64,000 nucleotides of DNA from Flagellimonas ochracea. Lineage in GTDB: Bacteria > Bacteroidota > Bacteroidia > Flavobacteriales > Flavobacteriaceae. The DNA is taken from the NCBI RefSeq assembly GCF_009903685.1, contig NZ_JAAABI010000001.1:496001-560000 (forward strand), written 5' to 3'. The position numbers and the translations under genes were made by a program. This document shows, piece after piece, positions 1 through 10,247 of the stretch. Under the pieces are notes generated by a model. The model did no database searches. It saw nothing but the letters and a program-made list of their open reading frames with translations, and was not told the origin of the DNA. Each line of letters opens with the position of its first letter. Position 1 is the stretch's first letter.

Positions 1-163
1 GGGGAGTACGTTTTTTGTCTATGGCCATTGCCCCAACGGCAGCTTCCTTATAAGCAAAATTATGGTTGAAGGTTTCTTCAACGGCCTGAAGACATTTGAG
101 TGCCTGGGCCACTACTTCGGGTCCAATACCATCTCCAGGCAGCACAGCTATTTTAAGATTCAT
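1..163 (-). CDS. leuB: 3-isopropylmalate dehydrogenase, N-terminal part
   Basis: This is the 5' end of a gene that runs off the left edge of the window; about 54 codons are visible. The protein opens MNLKIAVLPGDGIGPEVV, the nucleotide-binding start typical of isopropylmalate/isocitrate dehydrogenases. The enzyme oxidatively decarboxylates 3-isopropylmalate in leucine synthesis. It lies 29 bp downstream of leuA on the same strand, so the two are probably co-transcribed, and that context favours LeuB over isocitrate dehydrogenase. The catalytic residues lie outside the window. Confidence 0.88.
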   Translation of the reverse strand, partial: MNLKIAVLPGDGIGPEVVAQALKCLQAVEETFNHNFAYKEAAVGAMAIDKKRTP

Positions 164-192
164 GTATGGCCAATTAGATTTTGAAGTAAGGC

Positions 193-1365
193 TTATGCCA
201 AACTTTTAATACTTATATTGCTGGTTTCCACGATTTCGTGGATATCCTCATCCACGATTTCTTTTTTGCGGTCGGCGAATTTTAGAAAATTTTCATATAC
301 CGAATCCAGTTGTAGCTTGGTAAGTTCATAGCCCACATTTTTGGCGCGGTAGGCTAGAGCAGCTCGGCCACTTCTTGCCGTGAGCACTATAGAGGATTCA
401 TTTACACCGACATCTTGTGGATCAATGATCTCGTAGGTTTCCCTTTGTTTGATAACCCCGTCTTGATGAATCCCCGAACTGTGCGCAAATGCATTGGAAC
501 CAACAATGGCTTTGTTTGGCTGCACGGGCATGCCCATTTTTTGGGAGACCATTTGACTTGTATCGTATAGCAATTTACTGTTGATGTCTGTATCCAAATT
601 CAAATAAGGATGTTGTCTCAAAATCATCACAACTTCTTCCAACGAAGTGTTGCCTGCGCGCTCACCGATTCCATTGATGGTACATTCAATTTGTCGAGCC
701 CCGTTGATTACACCTGCAATGGAATTGGCAGTGGCAAGCCCTAAATCGTTGTGACAATGGCAGGAAAGAATGGCTCTGTCTATACCCTGCACATGCTCTT
801 TCAAGTATTTCATTTTGGCACCATACTCTTCGGGCAAACAGTATCCCGTGGTGTCCGGAATGTTCAACACCGTTGCCCCAGCCTTGATTACTGCTTCACA
901 AACTTGGGCCAAATATTCGTTGTCCGTACGTCCCGCATCTTCTGCGTAAAACTCAACATCATCCACAAAAGACTTGGCATAGGCAACGGCCTCAACGGCG
1001 CGCTCTATAATTTTTTCCTTAGTTGAGTTGAATTTGTACTTGATATGGGAGTCTGAGGTTCCAATGCCTGTATGTATTCTGGGTCTTTTTGCCATTTTTA
1101 TGGCATCGGCGGCAACTTCAATATCTTTTTTTACGGCACGGGTAAGACCACAGACGGTGGCATTTCTCACCAATTTGGCAATCTCTTTCACCGATTTAAA
1201 ATCACCTGGACTGGATATGGGAAAACCGGCTTCAATAACATCTACTCCCAAGTTATCCAAGCGTTCCGCGATAACCAATTTTTGTTTGGTGTCCAATTTG
1301 CAGCCTGGTACTTGTTCTCCATCGCGCAGTGTAGTGTCAAAAATTTGTACCTTATCTTTACCCAT
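193..1365 (-). CDS. leuA: 2-isopropylmalate synthase, short form
   Basis: Condenses acetyl-CoA with 2-oxoisovalerate, the first committed step of leucine synthesis. The HMGL-like TIM barrel is clear: TLRDGEQ at residues 12-18 and the metal-binding HCH (H203, H205) followed by NDLG, then GIGERAGN. At 390 residues it ends shortly after the barrel and linker, so it lacks the C-terminal LeuA dimer domain that mediates leucine feedback in the roughly 520-residue enterobacterial enzyme. Leucine feedback on this protein is therefore doubtful. The start is the ATG before GKDKVQ. It leads a leuA-leuB transcription unit and is divergent from the next gene. Confidence 0.93.
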   Translation of the reverse strand: MGKDKVQIFDTTLRDGEQVPGCKLDTKQKLVIAERLDNLGVDVIEAGFPISSPGDFKSVKEIAKLVRNATVCGLTRAVKKDIEVAADAIKMAKRPRIHTGIGTSDSHIKYKFNSTKEKIIERAVEAVAYAKSFVDDVEFYAEDAGRTDNEYLAQVCEAVIKAGATVLNIPDTTGYCLPEEYGAKMKYLKEHVQGIDRAILSCHCHNDLGLATANSIAGVINGARQIECTINGIGERAGNTSLEEVVMILRQHPYLNLDTDINSKLLYDTSQMVSQKMGMPVQPNKAIVGSNAFAHSSGIHQDGVIKQRETYEIIDPQDVGVNESSIVLTARSGRAALAYRAKNVGYELTKLQLDSVYENFLKFADRKKEIVDEDIHEIVETSNISIKSLA

Positions 1366-1509
1366 TGCATTGTCACTTTTTGTATGCGTTACGAAGATAG
1401 AATAGGTGCTGACATCGATAGGGTAATATATTGTCCCTTTACAACGTTTAATAGCATTTTAAAAAGTGTAACAATTTGAAAAAGAAACGCTTAAACAACA
1501 ATTTTTACG

Positions 1510-3054
1510 ATGACAAATGTCCATAGGGATGCCTTGTTCATACTCATAAAATCGCTCTCCAAATCAGAAAAACGCCAATTTAAGCTTTATGTCGGCCGTT
1601 TGGGGGTGAACGCTGACGCCAAATTTTTGGCACTTTTCAATCTTTTGGATAAGATGAAAGCATATGACGAGGTGCAAATTCTGGAGAGTGGCATTGTAAA
1701 AAAGACACAACTTTCCAACTTAAAAGCACATCTATACAAACAGATTTTAGTAAGCCTTCGGTTAAATCCAGTAAACCAGAACATTCGTATCCAGATAAGG
1801 GAGCAGCTAGATTTTGCCACAATTCTTTATCAAAAAGGACTTTACAAACAGAGTTTAAAAATTCTGGACAAGGCCAAGAGCATGGCCATGGAGCATGAAG
1901 AAAAAAATGTGGCCTATGAGATTGTAGAACTGGAAAAAGTTATTGAAACTCAATACATTACCAGAAGTATCCCAGACAGAGCAGACGAATTGGCACGGCA
2001 AGCAAAGCAGCTTTCGGAACATAATGTTATAACCAGCAAGCTCTCCAATCTTTCCCTTCAGTTATATGGCATGATGTTGAAAGTGGGCTATGTACGAAAT
2101 GATGAGGATTTACAAAGCGTAAAGGACTATTTTGACGCCCATTTGCCGGCATACAATTTGGAAGAATTGGGCTTTCGTGAAAAATTATGGGCGTACAAAG
2201 CGCATCTTTGGTACAGTTTTTTGACCCAAGATTTTCTTTCTTCGTACAAATATGCCAGTAAATGGGTCGACCTTTTTTATGAAAACGAAGAGATGATAAC
2301 TTTGAACCCAGTGTTTTATCTAAAGGGAAACCATTATCTGTTGGAATCTTTGTTTTTTGTAAAATACAGTTCCCAATTCAAAGAGACCCTGGCCCGATTG
2401 GAACAGCAAGTGGCCGACCCCAAGTTTCCCCAAAACGACAATATTGCCTCTTTGGCCTTTTTGTACATCAATTCCAATAAGTTGAATCTTCATTTTTTGG
2501 AAGGCACTTTTGATAAGGGCATTTATTTGGTTCGAGTTATAGAGTATGGTATTAAAAAGCACGGAGACCGGATTGATGCACACCATGTGATGTTGTTATA
2601 TTATAAGATTGCTTGCTTGTATTTTGGTCAGAGCGACTACAAAAACTGTATTGTTTACCTTAAGAAAATCATTTCGAACAAAAGCTTGAAGATGCGTGAG
2701 GACCTTATGTGTTTTGCCCGGGTTCTGAGTTTGGTGGCACATTATGAAGCAGGCATGGATTACCACTTGGAAGTACAGTTGAAAAGCACCTATAAGTTCT
2801 TGCTCAAAATGAACGATTTGCATGCCGTGCAAAAAGAGATGATCAAGTTTTTGAGGAATTTGGGCGACATTTACCCACATGAATTGAAAAATGAATTTCA
2901 GAAGCTTTATAATGAGCTTAAGAAATATGAAAATCATCCCTATGAAAAACGTGCCTTTTTGTATCTGGATATTCTATCCTGGTTGGAAAGTCATTTGGAA
3001 GGTAAGCCAGTATCGCAGATAATCCGGGAAAAAGCGTTGATGAGCACCCGTTAA
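1510..3054 (+). CDS. conserved helical-repeat protein of unknown function
   Basis: A 514-residue soluble protein without signal peptide or membrane segment. It is almost entirely alpha-helical by composition, with repeated aromatic/leucine patterns such as LYQKGLYKQSLKILDKA around residue 115 and YYKIACLYFGQSDYKNCIVYLKK near 370, which resemble TPR helices. A basic start (SLSKSEKRQFKLY) precedes the repeats. I recognise it only as a type of protein conserved in Flavobacteria; no catalytic motif is seen. A scaffold or regulatory role is possible but not shown. Its stop codon shares a TTAA with the stop of the convergent downstream gene. Confidence 0.75.
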   Translation: MTNVHRDALFILIKSLSKSEKRQFKLYVGRLGVNADAKFLALFNLLDKMKAYDEVQILESGIVKKTQLSNLKAHLYKQILVSLRLNPVNQNIRIQIREQLDFATILYQKGLYKQSLKILDKAKSMAMEHEEKNVAYEIVELEKVIETQYITRSIPDRADELARQAKQLSEHNVITSKLSNLSLQLYGMMLKVGYVRNDEDLQSVKDYFDAHLPAYNLEELGFREKLWAYKAHLWYSFLTQDFLSSYKYASKWVDLFYENEEMITLNPVFYLKGNHYLLESLFFVKYSSQFKETLARLEQQVADPKFPQNDNIASLAFLYINSNKLNLHFLEGTFDKGIYLVRVIEYGIKKHGDRIDAHHVMLLYYKIACLYFGQSDYKNCIVYLKKIISNKSLKMREDLMCFARVLSLVAHYEAGMDYHLEVQLKSTYKFLLKMNDLHAVQKEMIKFLRNLGDIYPHELKNEFQKLYNELKKYENHPYEKRAFLYLDILSWLESHLEGKPVSQIIREKALMSTR

Positions 3055-3761
3055 GAACAAGCGTTCCACAATGGTTCATTGGGAGGATTGGCTTCAAAGT
3101 TCAGTTGTTCGTTGCCAACGGGGTGCCCTAACTGCAGACTTCGCGCATGAAGATGAATGCCCCCATCAATGTTGCTTCGCTTATCGCCATACTTTAAATC
3201 CCCTTTTATTGGGCATCCAATGGCAGCCAATTGGGCTCTGATTTGATGATGTCTTCCAGTTTTTAAATCAATTTCCAGTAAATAATAGGAGTCTAGTTTT
3301 TTGAGTACGCCGTACGACAAAATGGCTTTTTTGCTGTTGGGAACTTCTTTTTTGTGTGCGTACGACTTGTTTTGTTTTGGATTGCGGACCAACCAATGGG
3401 TCAGTGTAGCAGCCTGTGGTTCTGGAAGGTTTTTGACAATGGCCCAATATGTCTTCTGGGTATCACCGATTGCAAAAAGTTTGTTCAATCGGGTAAGGGC
3501 TTTGGAAGTTTTGGCAAACAAAACAATACCAGAGGTCGGTCGGTCCAAACGATGTACAACACCCAGAAAAACATTACCAGGTTTATTGTATTTTTCTTTT
3601 AGATACTGCTTGACGATATCGCTAAGCGGGGAGTCACCGGTTTTATCACCCTGCACCAAATCCCCAACCCTTTTGTTTACCACAATAAGGTGATTGTCCT
3701 CATATAGGACTTGAAGGTTGGATGAATTGGATTTTTGGTATATTGGATTTTTGGAATTCAC
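3051..3761 (-). CDS. RluA-family RNA pseudouridine synthase
   Basis: Converts uridine to pseudouridine in rRNA or tRNA. The 236-residue protein carries the family motif HRLDRPTSG around residues 69-77, with the catalytic aspartate inside it, then LKTGRHHQIRAQLA and the C-terminal LHARSLQLGHP. There is no N-terminal S4 domain, so it is a compact catalytic-domain-only form like RluA/TruC. The target site cannot be deduced. The 3' end overlaps the convergent upstream gene by four bases (TTAA), and no terminator hairpin separates them. Confidence 0.88.
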   Translation of the reverse strand: MNSKNPIYQKSNSSNLQVLYEDNHLIVVNKRVGDLVQGDKTGDSPLSDIVKQYLKEKYNKPGNVFLGVVHRLDRPTSGIVLFAKTSKALTRLNKLFAIGDTQKTYWAIVKNLPEPQAATLTHWLVRNPKQNKSYAHKKEVPNSKKAILSYGVLKKLDSYYLLEIDLKTGRHHQIRAQLAAIGCPIKGDLKYGDKRSNIDGGIHLHARSLQLGHPVGNEQLNFEANPPNEPLWNACS

Positions 3762-3934
3762 TTCAAAGTAGATTTGAATTTAGAGGTAATGTTTACTAGT
3801 GAATTTAATTTGTCAACCAATGTTTCCAGCTTGCTATTAAGATAAAAACCCTAAATCATTTGAAATTAGAAGCTGTGTTTCGACTTCATACATAGATTCT
3901 ATGGCAATCTCTAAAAATCCAATATGCCAAAAAT

Positions 3935-4753
3935 TTAATAGGACTCGTCCATATTTGGAAAATCCCTACTCTTTACATCATCAACATACTGGGAGATTGC
4001 ATTACCCATATCTTCATAGAGGTTCATGTACCTTCTAAGAAAACGAGGGTTGAATTCGTGGGTCATTCCCAGAAGATCATGCACCACTAGCACTTGCCCA
4101 TCGACCCCTCCACCAGCACCTATTCCGATAATGGGTATGGAAACACTCTCTGCGACTTCTTGTGCCAATTTTGCAGGTATCTTTTCCAGCACAATGGCAA
4201 AACATCCCAACTTTTCCAAAAATCTGGCATCCTCTTTTAGTTTTTGTGCTTCTTCCTCCTCTTTGGCACGAACAGTATAAGTTCCAAATTTATAAATGGA
4301 TTGTGGGGTAAGGCCCAAATGCCCCATTACGGGAATTCCAGCTTGTAGAATTCTTTTGACGGATTCCTTTATTTCAACTCCGCCTTCCACTTTGACTGCA
4401 TGGGCACCACTTTCCTTCATAATACGAATGGCTGAACGTAGCGCCTCTTTGGAATCACTTTGGTAGCTGCCAAAAGGAATGTCCACCACAACCAATGCAC
4501 GGCTGGCTGCACGCACCACGGAGCTGGCATGGTAAATCATTTGATCCAGGGTAATGGGCAGGGTGGTTTCATGCCCTGCAATGACATTGCTGGCAGAATC
4601 CCCAACCAAAATAACATCCACATTGGCCGCATCCACTATTTTAGCCATGGAATAATCATACGCGGTGAGCATGGATATTTTTTCACCAGTTTGTTTCATT
4701 TCAACAAGGGATTTCACCGTAATCCTTTTGTATTCTTTTTTTGCGACGGACAT
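3935..4753 (-). CDS. panB: 3-methyl-2-oxobutanoate hydroxymethyltransferase
   Basis: Transfers a hydroxymethyl group from methylene-tetrahydrofolate to 2-oxoisovalerate to give ketopantoate, the first step of pantothenate/CoA synthesis. Family signatures are present: MLTAYDYS near the N terminus, [33 protein letters not shown] and [22 protein letters not shown] chose the ATG giving [13 protein letters not shown] (272 aa). The frame extends upstream to a TTG at 4810, but that extension ([13 protein letters not shown]) is not like the family and would nearly touch the divergent gene. Confidence 0.93.
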   Translation of the reverse strand: MSVAKKEYKRITVKSLVEMKQTGEKISMLTAYDYSMAKIVDAANVDVILVGDSASNVIAGHETTLPITLDQMIYHASSVVRAASRALVVVDIPFGSYQSDSKEALRSAIRIMKESGAHAVKVEGGVEIKESVKRILQAGIPVMGHLGLTPQSIYKFGTYTVRAKEEEEAQKLKEDARFLEKLGCFAIVLEKIPAKLAQEVAESVSIPIIGIGAGGGVDGQVLVVHDLLGMTHEFNPRFLRRYMNLYEDMGNAISQYVDDVKSRDFPNMDESY

Positions 4754-4824
4754 TGATCTTGTTTTGAGGTCTAAATGTAAGCAGATTTGTTTAATTTGGA
4801 CTGCAATCAAAAAACTTCAGGAGA

Positions 4825-5307
4825 ATGATAAAAACAGCCTTATCACTTGCGACCCTATTTATTTTCAGCATTAGTGTCAAAGCCCAAGATTCAACAATGA
4901 TAGAGTCCTCTTCCGAGGAAGAAATCAAACAGGTAATTGCCACTTTTTTTGATGGGTTCCACAAACAGGATTCTTCCATTATTAAAAGCGTGGTGGCCGA
5001 CAGGATAGTCCTCCAAACCACCGGGAAGGACAGGGAGGGCAAAACACGTTTTCGAGAAGATAAATTTTCAAACTTTTTAGCTTCTATCTGCAGTATTCCC
5101 GATAGCATTTCCTTTGAAGAAAAACTTACCGCATTTTCCATTCAGGTAGATCGCACCATGGCCAATGCCTGGGTGGGCTATGAGTTTTGGATGAATGGTC
5201 AATTCAGTCACTGTGGTATCAACTCTTTCCAATTGGTTGATTTTGATGGCAATTGGAAAATAATATACTTAATTGATACCCGGGGCAGAGCAGGTTGTTT
5301 GGATTAA
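4825..5307 (+). CDS. secreted NTF2-like/SnoaL-type protein of unknown function
   Basis: A 160-residue protein with a signal peptide (MIKTALSLATLFIFSISVKA, cleavage before QDS). The mature part starts with an acidic stretch ESSSEEEIKQVIATFFDGFHKQD, the usual first helix of an NTF2-like alpha+beta barrel, and ends with FDGNWKIIYLIDTR, the usual last strand. These folds bind small molecules or act as nuclear-transport-factor-like scaffolds; the ligand is unknown. AGGAG sits just upstream of the ATG, one of the few Shine-Dalgarno-like sequences here. The stop shares TTAA with the convergent sdaA. Confidence 0.7.
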   Translation: MIKTALSLATLFIFSISVKAQDSTMIESSSEEEIKQVIATFFDGFHKQDSSIIKSVVADRIVLQTTGKDREGKTRFREDKFSNFLASICSIPDSISFEEKLTAFSIQVDRTMANAWVGYEFWMNGQFSHCGINSFQLVDFDGNWKIIYLIDTRGRAGCLD

Positions 5308-6728
5308 CAATCACTTAAAAAGACACCTACGGCCAATCCTCCTTCAGAGGTTTCCTTGTATTTTGAATTCATGTCCTTTGCGGTTTCCCACATCGTATTG
5401 ACTACCTTGTCCAATGGCACTTTGGCCTCTTTGGGGTCTGCGTCCAAGGCAAGCTCCGAGGCATTGATGGCTTTAATTGCACCCATGGCATTGCGCTCAA
5501 TGCAGGGCACCTGAACCAGACCACCAATAGGGTCACAGGTAAGTCCCAGATGGTGCTCCATGGCAATTTCAGCAGCCATCAGCACTTGTTCTGGAGTGCC
5601 TCCCATAAGTTCGGTAAGTCCCGCAGCGGCCATTGCCGATGAAACGCCTATTTCTGCTTGACAGCCTCCCATGGCGGCTGAAATGGTGGCACCTTTTTTA
5701 AAAATGCTGCCCACTTCACTGGCAACCAAAAGGAATTGCTTTACGTCCTCAAAGTTGGCATCGTGGTTTTCAATGACCATGTAGTACATCAATACAGCAG
5801 GAATTACCCCAGCACTTCCATTGGTCGGTGCGGTCACCACCCTGCCCAAAGCAGCATTCACCTCATTTACGGAGAGCGCAAAGCAACTTACCCATTTAAT
5901 GATTTGCCTGAATTTCACTTCGGTTTCCCGGATGCTTTCCAACCACTCTTTGGGATTGGAGTAGGGGACCGTTCCCTTTAATTTTTGATGTATTTCATAG
6001 GCTCGCCGCCTTACATTCAGGCCACCAGGAAGTTTCCCCTCTGTGTGACAACCGATATACATGCATTCTAACATAGTATCCCAAATACCTTGCAGCCCAG
6101 TATCAATTTCTTCTGAAGAGCGTAGCGAAAGTTCGTTTTCCATTACTATTTCCGAAATCGATTTATTATGTTCGTTGCAATGTTCGAGCAGTTCGTTTCC
6201 GGTCTTGACAGGATGTGGAAAGGTTTTAAAGGTCTCCGCATTTTCTTTGGCATGAATCAATTCTTCCTTTACCACGAAACCTCCTCCTATGGAGTAGTAG
6301 GTATCTGTAATGGAGTTTCCATCGGTCAAAACAGCCTTAAATTGAATCCCATTTGCATGAAAGGGCAGAAATTCCCTTTTGAAAATAATATGCTTTTCCC
6401 AATCAAAAGAAATTTCTCGGATTCCTCCAAAATTGATTCGTTTTTCAGTCTTTAGGGTTTCTATTATGGAATCTATCCTTTCAATCGGAACAGTTTCGGG
6501 GTCAGTACCTAATAAACCCATGGTCACCGCAATATCAGTGGCGTGTCCCTTTCCGGTCAAGGATAACGAACCATATAAAAGTGCGGTCACCTCTTTCACA
6601 TGTTCAAAAACACCCTGTTCTTTGAGTTCACCAATCCAACGTTCCGCTGCTCGCCACGGCCCCAGTGTATGGGAACTTGACGGCCCCACACCTATCTTGA
6701 GCATATCAAAAACACTGATACATTCCAT
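5304..6728 (-). CDS. sdaA: L-serine ammonia-lyase, iron-sulfur type, single chain
   Basis: Deaminates L-serine to pyruvate. The 474 residues contain both halves in one chain: the N-terminal beta domain ([20 protein letters not shown]) and the alpha domain with the cysteines expected to ligate the [4Fe-4S] cluster ([24 protein letters not shown]). The length fits the E. coli SdaA type. The C-terminal GVFLSDC carries a terminal cysteine, which in the E. coli-type enzyme occupies the active site as an autoinhibitory tail; I infer the same here. It is monocistronic and convergent with the preceding gene. Confidence 0.93.
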   Translation of the reverse strand: MECISVFDMLKIGVGPSSSHTLGPWRAAERWIGELKEQGVFEHVKEVTALLYGSLSLTGKGHATDIAVTMGLLGTDPETVPIERIDSIIETLKTEKRINFGGIREISFDWEKHIIFKREFLPFHANGIQFKAVLTDGNSITDTYYSIGGGFVVKEELIHAKENAETFKTFPHPVKTGNELLEHCNEHNKSISEIVMENELSLRSSEEIDTGLQGIWDTMLECMYIGCHTEGKLPGGLNVRRRAYEIHQKLKGTVPYSNPKEWLESIRETEVKFRQIIKWVSCFALSVNEVNAALGRVVTAPTNGSAGVIPAVLMYYMVIENHDANFEDVKQFLLVASEVGSIFKKGATISAAMGGCQAEIGVSSAMAAAGLTELMGGTPEQVLMAAEIAMEHHLGLTCDPIGGLVQVPCIERNAMGAIKAINASELALDADPKEAKVPLDKVVNTMWETAKDMNSKYKETSEGGLAVGVFLSDC

Positions 6729-6836
6729 AGTTGAAAATTAGTGTTTCAAATATAACAAGCACTTTGTTCATAACTGCAAATAAAAGCTTAGAGACCCAAA
6801 AAATGTAGAATTCAACAATGTATGCCATCAAAAGAT

Positions 6837-6855
6837 ATATGACAGCTTGTCATAT
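6837..6855. promoter_or_regulatory. perfect 8-bp inverted repeat upstream of dnaK
   Basis: ATATGACA-GCT-TGTCATAT lies 76 bp before the dnaK start, in the dnaK/sdaA intergenic region. It is a plausible operator. Its half-site ATGAC matches the ATGAC box at ppdK and sqr, but the spacer is five bases instead of four. No TANNTTTG -7 box lies at the spacing seen for those promoters. Confidence 0.4.
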
Positions 6856-6930
6856 TCTGGCCCATGGCATAATCATTGACATTTATTGAGCGAACTAGAA
6901 ACGTATTTTCAATAACATAATATAGATACA

Positions 6931-8844
6931 ATGAGCAAAATTATTGGTATAGATTTGGGTACAACCAACTCATGCGTCTCTGTAATGGAGGGTAATGAGC
7001 CCGTAGTAATTCCAAATGCCGAGGGTAAGCGTACCACTCCATCCGTTATCGCTTTTGTGGAGGGCGGAGAGATCAAGGTAGGTGATCCAGCCAAACGACA
7101 AGCGGTGACCAACCCACATAAAACTATTTATTCCATCAAAAGATTCATGGGAAATAAATTCTCTGAGTCCAAAACGGAAGCTGATCGTGTTCCTTATAAA
7201 GTGGTAAAGGGCGACAATGATACACCAAGAGTGGATGTTGATGGTCGTTTGTATACGCCACAGGAACTTTCTGCCATGATTCTTCAAAAAATGAAGAAGA
7301 CCGCGGAGGACTATTTAGGACAAGATGTAACCCGTGCAGTCATCACGGTACCGGCATACTTTAACGATTCACAGCGACAGGCAACCAAAGAGGCTGGTGA
7401 AATTGCAGGTCTGACTGTTGAACGAATCATCAATGAGCCTACTGCTGCATCATTGGCCTACGGTCTTGATAAAAAGGATACCGACCAAAAAATTGTAGTG
7501 TTTGACTTTGGAGGTGGTACACACGATGTATCCATCTTGGAGTTGGGAGACGGTGTTTTTGAAGTATTGGCCACAGATGGTGACACACACCTTGGTGGTG
7601 ATGATGTGGACCAGAAGATTATAGATTGGTTGGCAGAGGAGTTCAAAAAAGATGAGGGCATGGACCTTCGCGAGGATGCCATGGCTTTACAGCGCTTGAG
7701 AGAGGCTGCTGAAAAAGCCAAGATTGAATTGTCATCTTCTGCGCAGACCGAAATCAACTTGCCCTACGTGACCGCTACGGCTTCTGGACCAAAACACTTG
7801 GTAAGAACCTTGTCCAGATCTAAATTTGAGCAATTGATTGGGGATTTGGTTAAAAGAACCATTGCTCCATGCGAGGCCGCATTGAAATCTGCCGGACTTT
7901 CAAAGAGTGATATCGATGAAATTATTTTGGTAGGTGGCTCCACCCGTATTCCTGCGGTACAAGAAGCCGTGGAGAAATTCTTTGGCAAAAAACCTTCTAA
8001 AGGAGTGAATCCTGATGAAGTTGTGGCCGTCGGAGCTGCTATCCAAGGAGGAGTGTTGACGGGAGATGTAAAAGATGTCCTCTTGTTGGACGTAACCCCG
8101 CTCTCATTGGGTATTGAGACCATGGGAAGCGTATTCACCAAATTGATTGAGGCGAACACCACCATCCCAACCAAAAAATCACAGGTATTCTCCACAGCGG
8201 CGGACAATCAACCTTCGGTTGAGATTCACGTACTACAGGGAGAGCGTCCTATGGCAGCCGATAACAAGACCATCGGTAGGTTCCATTTAGATGGTATTCC
8301 ACCTGCTCCTCGAGGAACTCCTCAAATTGAAGTGACCTTCGACATTGATGCCAACGGTATCATCAAGGTATCGGCAACCGATAAGGCCACCGGAAAATCA
8401 CAGGATATCCGTATTGAAGCTTCTTCTGGACTTACGGAAGAGGAAATCAAAAAGATGAAGGCCGAAGCGGAAGCAAATGCGGAGGCGGACAAAAAAGCCA
8501 AGGAGAAAGCAGATAAATTGAATGAGGCCGATGCAATGATCTTCCAAACTGAAAAACAGTTGAAAGAGTTTGGTGATAAGCTGTCCGAAGACAAGAAAAA
8601 ACCTATCGAAGATGCTTTGGAAGAATTGAAGAAAGCTTATGAGACCAAAGATGTTGCCGTAATCGACCCTGCTTTGGAGAAAATAAACGAAGCATGGAAA
8701 GTTGCTTCAGAGGAAATGTATAAAGCCCAAGCCGAGGCACAACAAGGTGCTGGAGCTTCCCCTAACGGAGAAGAGACCGCTGGAAGCACAGATGCCAAGG
8801 ATGGTGATAACGTTGAAGATGTTGATTTTGAAGAAGTGAAGTAA
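6931..8844 (+). CDS. dnaK: molecular chaperone Hsp70
   Basis: ATP-dependent chaperone of the DnaK/DnaJ/GrpE system. The ATPase domain begins [17 protein letters not shown] (residues 5-21) and contains the phosphate-2 motif [14 protein letters not shown] and [11 protein letters not shown]. The substrate-binding domain holds [15 protein letters not shown], followed by a helical lid and the conserved acidic C terminus [10 protein letters not shown]. The 637-residue length is normal. A histidine replaces the usual phenylalanine in GGGTFDVS. dnaJ and grpE are not adjacent, so it appears monocistronic, with a strong terminator after the stop. Confidence 0.97.
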   Translation: MSKIIGIDLGTTNSCVSVMEGNEPVVIPNAEGKRTTPSVIAFVEGGEIKVGDPAKRQAVTNPHKTIYSIKRFMGNKFSESKTEADRVPYKVVKGDNDTPRVDVDGRLYTPQELSAMILQKMKKTAEDYLGQDVTRAVITVPAYFNDSQRQATKEAGEIAGLTVERIINEPTAASLAYGLDKKDTDQKIVVFDFGGGTHDVSILELGDGVFEVLATDGDTHLGGDDVDQKIIDWLAEEFKKDEGMDLREDAMALQRLREAAEKAKIELSSSAQTEINLPYVTATASGPKHLVRTLSRSKFEQLIGDLVKRTIAPCEAALKSAGLSKSDIDEIILVGGSTRIPAVQEAVEKFFGKKPSKGVNPDEVVAVGAAIQGGVLTGDVKDVLLLDVTPLSLGIETMGSVFTKLIEANTTIPTKKSQVFSTAADNQPSVEIHVLQGERPMAADNKTIGRFHLDGIPPAPRGTPQIEVTFDIDANGIIKVSATDKATGKSQDIRIEASSGLTEEEIKKMKAEAEANAEADKKAKEKADKLNEADAMIFQTEKQLKEFGDKLSEDKKKPIEDALEELKKAYETKDVAVIDPALEKINEAWKVASEEMYKAQAEAQQGAGASPNGEETAGSTDAKDGDNVEDVDFEEVK

Positions 8845-8874
8845 TCACAATCACCAAATCGCCCAATAACAACG

Positions 8875-8906
8875 AAACCCTGACATGCAGTCAGGGTTTT
8901 CTTTTG
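8875..8906 (+). terminator. rho-independent terminator of dnaK
   Basis: A perfect 10-bp stem, AAACCCTGAC/GTCAGGGTTT, with loop ATGCA and a T-rich tail (TTTTCTTTT) starts 31 bp after the dnaK stop. It also faces the 3' end of the convergent response regulator, whose transcript would meet the same hairpin. Confidence 0.85.
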
Positions 8907-8920
8907 CCTTCAGGTCGACG

Positions 8921-9565
8921 TTACGCCGCGTTCAACTGCTGTGTTTCCATTTCTTGAAGCTTCTTTAAGGCTTCAGTTTTTGAGTTTACATTAAGTTTCA
9001 CATATATATTCTGTATGTGAAAATTCACTGCGCTTGGTGTGACACAGAGCCTATCCGCAATCATTTTATAGGTATACCCTTGGGTCAGAAGTTCAATGAT
9101 TTGGTTTTCCTTTTTTGAAAATGAATCAAAAGTCTTCATTTGAAAGGAGTTGATAATCTTCTTGGCCACATCATGCTCCAATGCCACACCATGCTGGTGC
9201 AACTCCTCGACTGCACTAAAAAATCGGGTTTTGGTCAGAGGTTTGGTCAAAAAACCGTTAGCACCTCGTTTAAAAATTTCTTTTATGATTTCGAAATCAC
9301 ATTTGTGGCTCATCATCAAAATCTTTGGCATTTTTTTCTGCTTACGGTAATATGAAATTCCATCAATCCCAGAGATTCCGGTCAGATTAACTTCAGATAC
9401 AACGATATCTGGACTTGCTTTTTCCATATGGGGCATAAAATCGTGTACAGAATGATAAATTCCTTCTAATTGATAAGGTGTTATATCACTAAAATAAAAC
9501 CTGTACAGAGGATGTAACTTTTCATCATTGTCAATAATACTAATTTTTAATGGGTCATTTTTCAT
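8921..9565 (-). CDS. LuxR-type response regulator with atypical receiver domain
   Basis: A 214-residue NarL/LuxR-type regulator. The receiver domain (about residues 6-125) has the acidic pair D12/D14 (IIDNDE) and the conserved lysine in LTKPLT. The position of the phospho-accepting aspartate is glutamate (E58, in PDIVVSEVNLTG). The DNA-binding domain (about 147-207) reads FSKKENQIIELLTQGYTYKMIA then VTPSAVNFHIQNIYVKL, a normal GerE helix-turn-helix. Glutamate there often mimics the phosphorylated state, so phosphorylation-independent activity is inferred. No sensor kinase is adjacent. Targets are unknown. Confidence 0.85.
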   Translation of the reverse strand: MKNDPLKISIIDNDEKLHPLYRFYFSDITPYQLEGIYHSVHDFMPHMEKASPDIVVSEVNLTGISGIDGISYYRKQKKMPKILMMSHKCDFEIIKEIFKRGANGFLTKPLTKTRFFSAVEELHQHGVALEHDVAKKIINSFQMKTFDSFSKKENQIIELLTQGYTYKMIADRLCVTPSAVNFHIQNIYVKLNVNSKTEALKKLQEMETQQLNAA

Positions 9566-9695
9566 GGTAAATAGATTTGGGGGTATCTGATTTTGTCATT
9601 ATTCGCCTTCAATTTACCTGGAATAAGGTAAAAAGCATACCGTCTGCCATATCCAAGTGGGGGAATACATAGGTAATATACATGTTGCCAAATTC

Positions 9696-9828
9696 TATTT
9701 TTGGAACACCATGTTTAACTTCACCAATGCCCTAAATGGACACGCTGATAAGAATCCTAAAAAAGGATTAAATCAATAGTAGTTTAGAAAAGGTTTTTGG
9801 GAGTGCTAAAAAAGCGCCTTTTTTTTAT
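9696..9828 (+). other. candidate micro-transcript: -7 box, 22-codon frame, weak terminator
   Basis: TATTTTTG at 9696-9703 matches the Bacteroidota -7 consensus exactly. An ATG at 9711, about where transcription would begin, opens a 22-codon frame (MFNFTNALNGHADKNPKK...) ending at 9779. A short hairpin GTGCT/AGCGC with eight T residues follows at 9812-9831. No good -33 TTG lies at the usual distance, so this may be chance. Confidence 0.22.
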
Positions 9829-10048
9829 TCAGGGGACTTGGTCTTGCACTTGGAATTGTAGCTTTTTTCATGAGTATAAGATTTGGGTTTGTATTATTTC
9901 AAGATTTAAATTAGGATAATTTTTCCATCAAAAGAATTTTTTGTAGCGTTTTTCGTTCAAATGCATCCTATGGTTTAACCGTATCAGGTTGAATATTTGG
10001 GGAGTTTGAAAAGGCAAAAGAGGCGCTATCCTAAATAAAATAAGGGTA

Positions 10049-10084
10049 TAAAAAAATAGGATGCCCGTTTTGGAGCATCCTATT
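10049..10084 (-). terminator. terminator of the PD40 protein gene
   Basis: AATAGGATGC and GCATCCTATT form a perfect 10-bp stem around a 10-base loop. On the minus strand it is followed by six T residues, so it ends transcripts coming from the gene at 10248-11108, about 160 bp beyond its stop. Confidence 0.8.
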
Positions 10085-10247
10085 CATGGTAAAATCGGTC
10101 CGAGTGAAATAATACAACCCGCTTTCTATGATAAAGTGTCAGTTCCCCCTGTGTAGTTTATCATGGGTCAACAATGTTTAGTATCTCGGCATTTGACAAA
10201 ATCAGATTAACCCTCAGGTATTGGACCGATTTATTCTAGATTTCTTA

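Larger units (their letters stand above)
9566..10247. other. 682-bp stretch without a recognised protein gene
   Basis: It contains a possible very short transcription unit at 9696-9828 and a clear minus-strand terminator at 10049-10084, both listed separately. The rest is AT-rich, has no long reading frame and shows no repeat or tRNA. Confidence 0.6.

Noticed and set aside
751..1479. Plus-strand frames opposite leuA
   Set aside because: They are antisense shadows of a well-conserved gene and have noisy composition.
4754..4810. N-terminal extension of PanB from a TTG
   Set aside because: The added residues do not resemble the family, and the internal ATG gives the usual PanB length.
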